From assembly GCA_020439485.1 (NCBI GenBank), contig JAGQSP010000189.1, positions 1 to 7,502 on the forward strand: a stretch of DNA of 7,502 bases, in the 5' to 3' direction. The position numbers were made by a program, and so were the translations under genes. Positions within the stretch are counted from its first letter, which is position 1, and every line of letters starts with the position of its first letter. The notes under the pieces are model-generated. The model was not told the DNA's origin. It made no database searches and worked only from the letters and a program-made list of their open reading frames with translations. Shown here piece after piece: positions 5,236-7,502 of the stretch. The stretch is from Acidimicrobiales bacterium (GTDB lineage: Bacteria; Actinomycetota; Acidimicrobiia; Acidimicrobiales; Poriferisodalaceae).

Positions 5236-6890
5236 CGCGGGGATCCTCCCTTGGCCTGCGCTGAGGCCTCTTCCATCGACTCCATGATCGAATCTCTCAT
5301 GCGAATCCAGCCCAGCATCGCCGAGGCGACGATGAGCACTATCACCGCGATGGGCCGGGCCGCGTCGAGGGTCGAATCGCCGCGCTCGAGGGCTCGCTGA
5401 GCCACGATGACGGGCAGGGCGCCGCTGCCCGCCAGCACGACTGGCCACACGATCCGGAACAGGGCGGCCGAGCCGGCGATCTCGTCAGGCATGAACAGGC
5501 CGTTGCTCGCATCGCCGGCGTCGACGCGTTTGGTGCTGATGGCTCCGCCTGCGACCGCGACTCCGGCTGCGGGCAGAGATGCCAATGCCATGACGGCCAG
5601 TAAGTCGACCGAAGCTGCCGTCGCCGCGGAGACTGCGGCCACGATCAGCATCCACACCGTCATCGCTCCGGTGGCGACCAGAAGATGCTGGAACAAGACC
5701 GACGCGCTCTCGACCGGAGCACCGTTCAAGAACGACATGTGGTCGATCTCCTGGCTGAACGGCTCGACCATCTCCAAGGAAGCCAGGTAAGAGACAGCGA
5801 CATAACCGAACGCCAGGGCGGGTGTTCCCTTCCAGGCCCCGGCCATTGCCAGCCCTGCGACCGTCGCCAGGGCCACGACCCGAACGATTCGTTGAATCGG
5901 CCACCGCAGGTAGCTGCAGAGGTCGCGGTACAGCACGGGCACTCTGGCGACCAGGCCATTCGGCGAGACACGTACATAGGGTCGCCCCCGCGGCCGCTCG
6001 AACCCGAGCTGGCGCCTGAGAAGGATCAACGATCGGATGTCTTGTTGGGCCAGTGCGAAGCGAACCTGGCGGATGAGCTTGGACCGTCGCGATGCTCGCT
6101 CGATCGAGAGGCCCCCGATGGCGAAGGCCCCGTAGGTCGCCAACCCGAAGGCAACGATCGGGGCAGCCAGAGCCCACCAGGTGAACTCGACCGGCCACAA
6201 CGCCATCTGGCCGACCAGCGTGGTGGGAGCCGTAGAGGTGTGGTTGACGACGTCGACGGTCGCCCAAACCACCAGCGCACCCGCCCCGAAACTTCCAACC
6301 CAAGCCCGACGTCGCAAGACGGGCAACGATGCCGCCACCAACGCCATGCCGGCCGCTGCGGTCATGATGGTCAGACCGATCAGGGTGCCGCTGCCCAGCC
6401 AGGCCAGCGCCGAGCCGGGCAGGCGTCGCTGCACTAATTCGCCGGCCAGCAGCCCCGCCGCGGCCCCAAGCAAGGCAGCTGTGGCCAGCAGACGCAGAAC
6501 CGCATTGCGGAGGGCAACCCTGCGTGCGATGGGGGTCATCAGAACGTGTTGAAGCTCGGCGGGGTCGAGCGCCAGCGGCCCTCCGCTGGTGCCCGAGCGC
6601 ACTCCGGCCATCAGAGCCACGGCAGCTCCGAGGCCCAACCACGAAGGGGCGTAGGTCTCGATCCACGAGATTCCGGCCTCACCCGCGGGCGAGCCGTCGA
6701 TGAAGCCGAGGGCGAGGTAGAAGCCGTAGAGGGCGAACAGCAGGGTCACATAGGCGCGGTACAGGACGTCTCCGACCTTGATGCTGCCCCGGTGCCGCAG
6801 GCGTACCAGTGCGCGCAGCTCGGAAAGCGCCCGGACCGGTTGAGAGGGGTCTGTCGGAGTCTTATCGCCAGGCGACTCGTCTTCACGCAC
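5232..6890 (-). CDS. ABC transporter permease, long, apparent two-half fusion
   Basis: A 552-residue polytopic membrane protein from GTG 6890. Hydrophobic segments lie at about 44-64, 80-97, 125-150, 162-188, 197-215, 237-259, 333-352, 356-374, 399-450 (probably two), 476-497 and 511-528, so 11-12 transmembrane helices, followed by a polar C-terminal tail. Two cytosolic stretches look alike: one near 109-125 (DPAELQHVLMTPIARRV) and one near 374-392 (MVEPFSQEIDHMSFLNGAPV), each just before a long helix, as expected for two fused permease halves. It is the first gene of the ABC operon and overlaps the ATPase by 4 nt. The frame stays open to 7088, but that region overlaps the divergent kinase gene. 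GTG 6890 has AGGG 8 nt upstream; GTG 6896 is an alternative. Confidence 0.82.
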   Translation of the reverse strand: MREDESPGDKTPTDPSQPVRALSELRALVRLRHRGSIKVGDVLYRAYVTLLFALYGFYLALGFIDGSPAGEAGISWIETYAPSWLGLGAAVALMAGVRSGTSGGPLALDPAELQHVLMTPIARRVALRNAVLRLLATAALLGAAAGLLAGELVQRRLPGSALAWLGSGTLIGLTIMTAAAGMALVAASLPVLRRRAWVGSFGAGALVVWATVDVVNHTSTAPTTLVGQMALWPVEFTWWALAAPIVAFGLATYGAFAIGGLSIERASRRSKLIRQVRFALAQQDIRSLILLRRQLGFERPRGRPYVRVSPNGLVARVPVLYRDLCSYLRWPIQRIVRVVALATVAGLAMAGAWKGTPALAFGYVAVSYLASLEMVEPFSQEIDHMSFLNGAPVESASVLFQHLLVATGAMTVWMLIVAAVSAATAASVDLLAVMALASLPAAGVAVAGGAISTKRVDAGDASNGLFMPDEIAGSAALFRIVWPVVLAGSGALPVIVAQRALERGDSTLDAARPIAVIVLIVASAMLGWIRMRDSIMESMEEASAQAKGGSPR

Positions 6891-6897
6891 TTGCACA

Positions 6898-6903
6898 ACC
6901 CTA
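6898..6903 (-). promoter_or_regulatory. Candidate -10 box (TAGGGT) for the ABC permease/ATPase operon
   Basis: On the minus strand TAGGGT matches TANNNT. It is 7 nt from the GTG at 6890, so the transcript would be leaderless or have a 1-nt leader. TTGACC lies upstream on the same strand but only 14 nt away, shorter than a normal spacer. The AGGG inside it could instead be the ribosome site. Confidence 0.3.
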
Positions 6904-6954
6904 CGTGCTCGTTGTGAGGTCAAAGGGCGCGGCGGTCTGTAAGGATCGACGGTC

Positions 6955-7502
6955 GTGAGCCAGCCGATCCACGATGACGAGCCCGACACCGGCGAGGCGG
7001 TGGTGCGTGCCCTGTTGGCTGCCGATCTTCCCCATCTGGCGAATGCCCCCGTCGAGTACCTGCAAACCTCGGGCACCGACAACGCCATGTGGCGCGTCGT
7101 CGTGGAGGGATCGTCCGATCTCGTCGTTCGGTTGCCCCGACGTTCGGGGGCAGCCGGCCAACTGACCCGCGAGGCGGCAGTGATGCAACAGCTGCGAGGG
7201 TCCGAGCTGGCCGACGTTGTTGCGGTACCGGCTGTCGTTCATGTCGGTGACCCGCAGCCGGCCTTCGGTCATCCGTGGGCTGTGTATGAGTGGCTCGATG
7301 GCGACGACGCCTGGTCGGCACGCGATGGGCTCGACCTCGAACAGCTGGCCGTCGACATCAGCCAAACGGTGGCGCGCATGCGCCATCTGAGGGTCAGCGG
7401 CGTGAGACAGCGTCGGCGGGGAGAGCGAGGTGGGCCCATCGAGGCGGTGCTGGAAAGGCTCGACAGGTGGTTGACCGACCCAGCCTGGAACGCCCGGGCC
7501 CT
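6955..7502 (+). CDS. APH-fold phosphotransferase, N-terminal part (3' end outside window)
   Basis: An open frame from GTG 6955 runs off the right edge (182 full codons). AAGGA at 6941-6945 precedes the GTG by 9 nt. The N-lobe pattern of the aminoglycoside-phosphotransferase (APH) family is visible: a loop SGTDNAMWRVVV (39-50), a strand SSDLVVRLPR (53-62) where the nucleotide-binding Lys position appears to be Arg59, a helix REAAVMQQL with Glu73, then VPAVVHVGDP and the hinge-like WAVYEWLDGDDAW (108-120). The catalytic HGD loop and Mg-binding Asp would lie beyond the window. Many such genes phosphorylate metabolites or are of unknown role, so antibiotic resistance should not be inferred. Divergent from the ABC permease. 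Confidence 0.8.
   Translation, partial: MSQPIHDDEPDTGEAVVRALLAADLPHLANAPVEYLQTSGTDNAMWRVVVEGSSDLVVRLPRRSGAAGQLTREAAVMQQLRGSELADVVAVPAVVHVGDPQPAFGHPWAVYEWLDGDDAWSARDGLDLEQLAVDISQTVARMRHLRVSGVRQRRRGERGGPIEAVLERLDRWLTDPAWNARA

Noticed and set aside
6891..7088. N-terminal extension of the ABC permease
   Set aside because: It overlaps the start of the divergent APH-like gene, and its sequence is unlike a membrane protein N-terminus.
6955..7502. Antibiotic resistance gene call for the APH-fold kinase
   Set aside because: Only the N-terminal lobe is visible, the catalytic loop is outside the window, and most such actinobacterial genes are not resistance genes.

Overview
The window looks like chromosome from a high-GC actinomycete. 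The evidence is a DUF222/HNH (13E12-type) endonuclease gene, a DinB-superfamily TIGR03086/mycothiol-type protein, GTG starts, and two genes with an actinobacterial TANNNT -10 box exactly 6 nt before the start codon, as in leaderless transcripts. Acidimicrobiia or a related lineage would fit, but the sequence alone does not fix the taxon. The gene content is mostly housekeeping or accessory metabolism. There is no tRNA, rRNA, CRISPR array or complete insertion sequence.

Layout: (1) 2-196 (+) is the C-terminal end of an alpha/beta hydrolase. (2) 237-1223 (+) is a squalene-cyclase-like / prenyltransferase-fold protein with QW-like motifs but no visible cyclase acid motif. (3) 1220-2239 (-) is a DUF222 + HNH endonuclease, convergent with (2); their stops share one CTAG. 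(4) 2240-2434 is a divergent intergenic region with a perfect 10-bp hairpin and a perfect 16-bp palindrome. (5) 2435-3109 (+) is a TIGR03086-type metal-binding protein. (6) 3106-4182 (-) is a class III PHA synthase catalytic subunit (PhaC), whose stop again overlaps its convergent neighbour's through CTAG. (7) 4175-4495 (-) is a 106-residue PhaE/PhaR-like or phasin-like partner, translationally coupled to phaC. (8) 4564-5235 and 5232-6890 (-) are an ABC ATPase and a ~552-residue membrane permease in one operon with a GTGA overlap. (9) 6955-7502 (+) is the N-terminal part of an APH-fold kinase, truncated by the window edge and divergent from the permease.

The best-defined functional unit is the two-gene PHA synthase operon: a small coiled-coil subunit, then a 358-residue synthase with Cys151/Asp304/His333, probably driven by its own leaderless promoter. 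The ABC operon just upstream encodes a permease that appears to be two fused halves with one ATPase.

The most unusual sequence signals are a 22-bp perfect palindrome inside the cyclase-like gene, two convergent gene pairs each ending on a shared CTAG, the very short PhaE-like subunit, the tandem-fusion permease, and the two symmetric elements beside the HNH gene. I do not see a clearly new multi-gene system.
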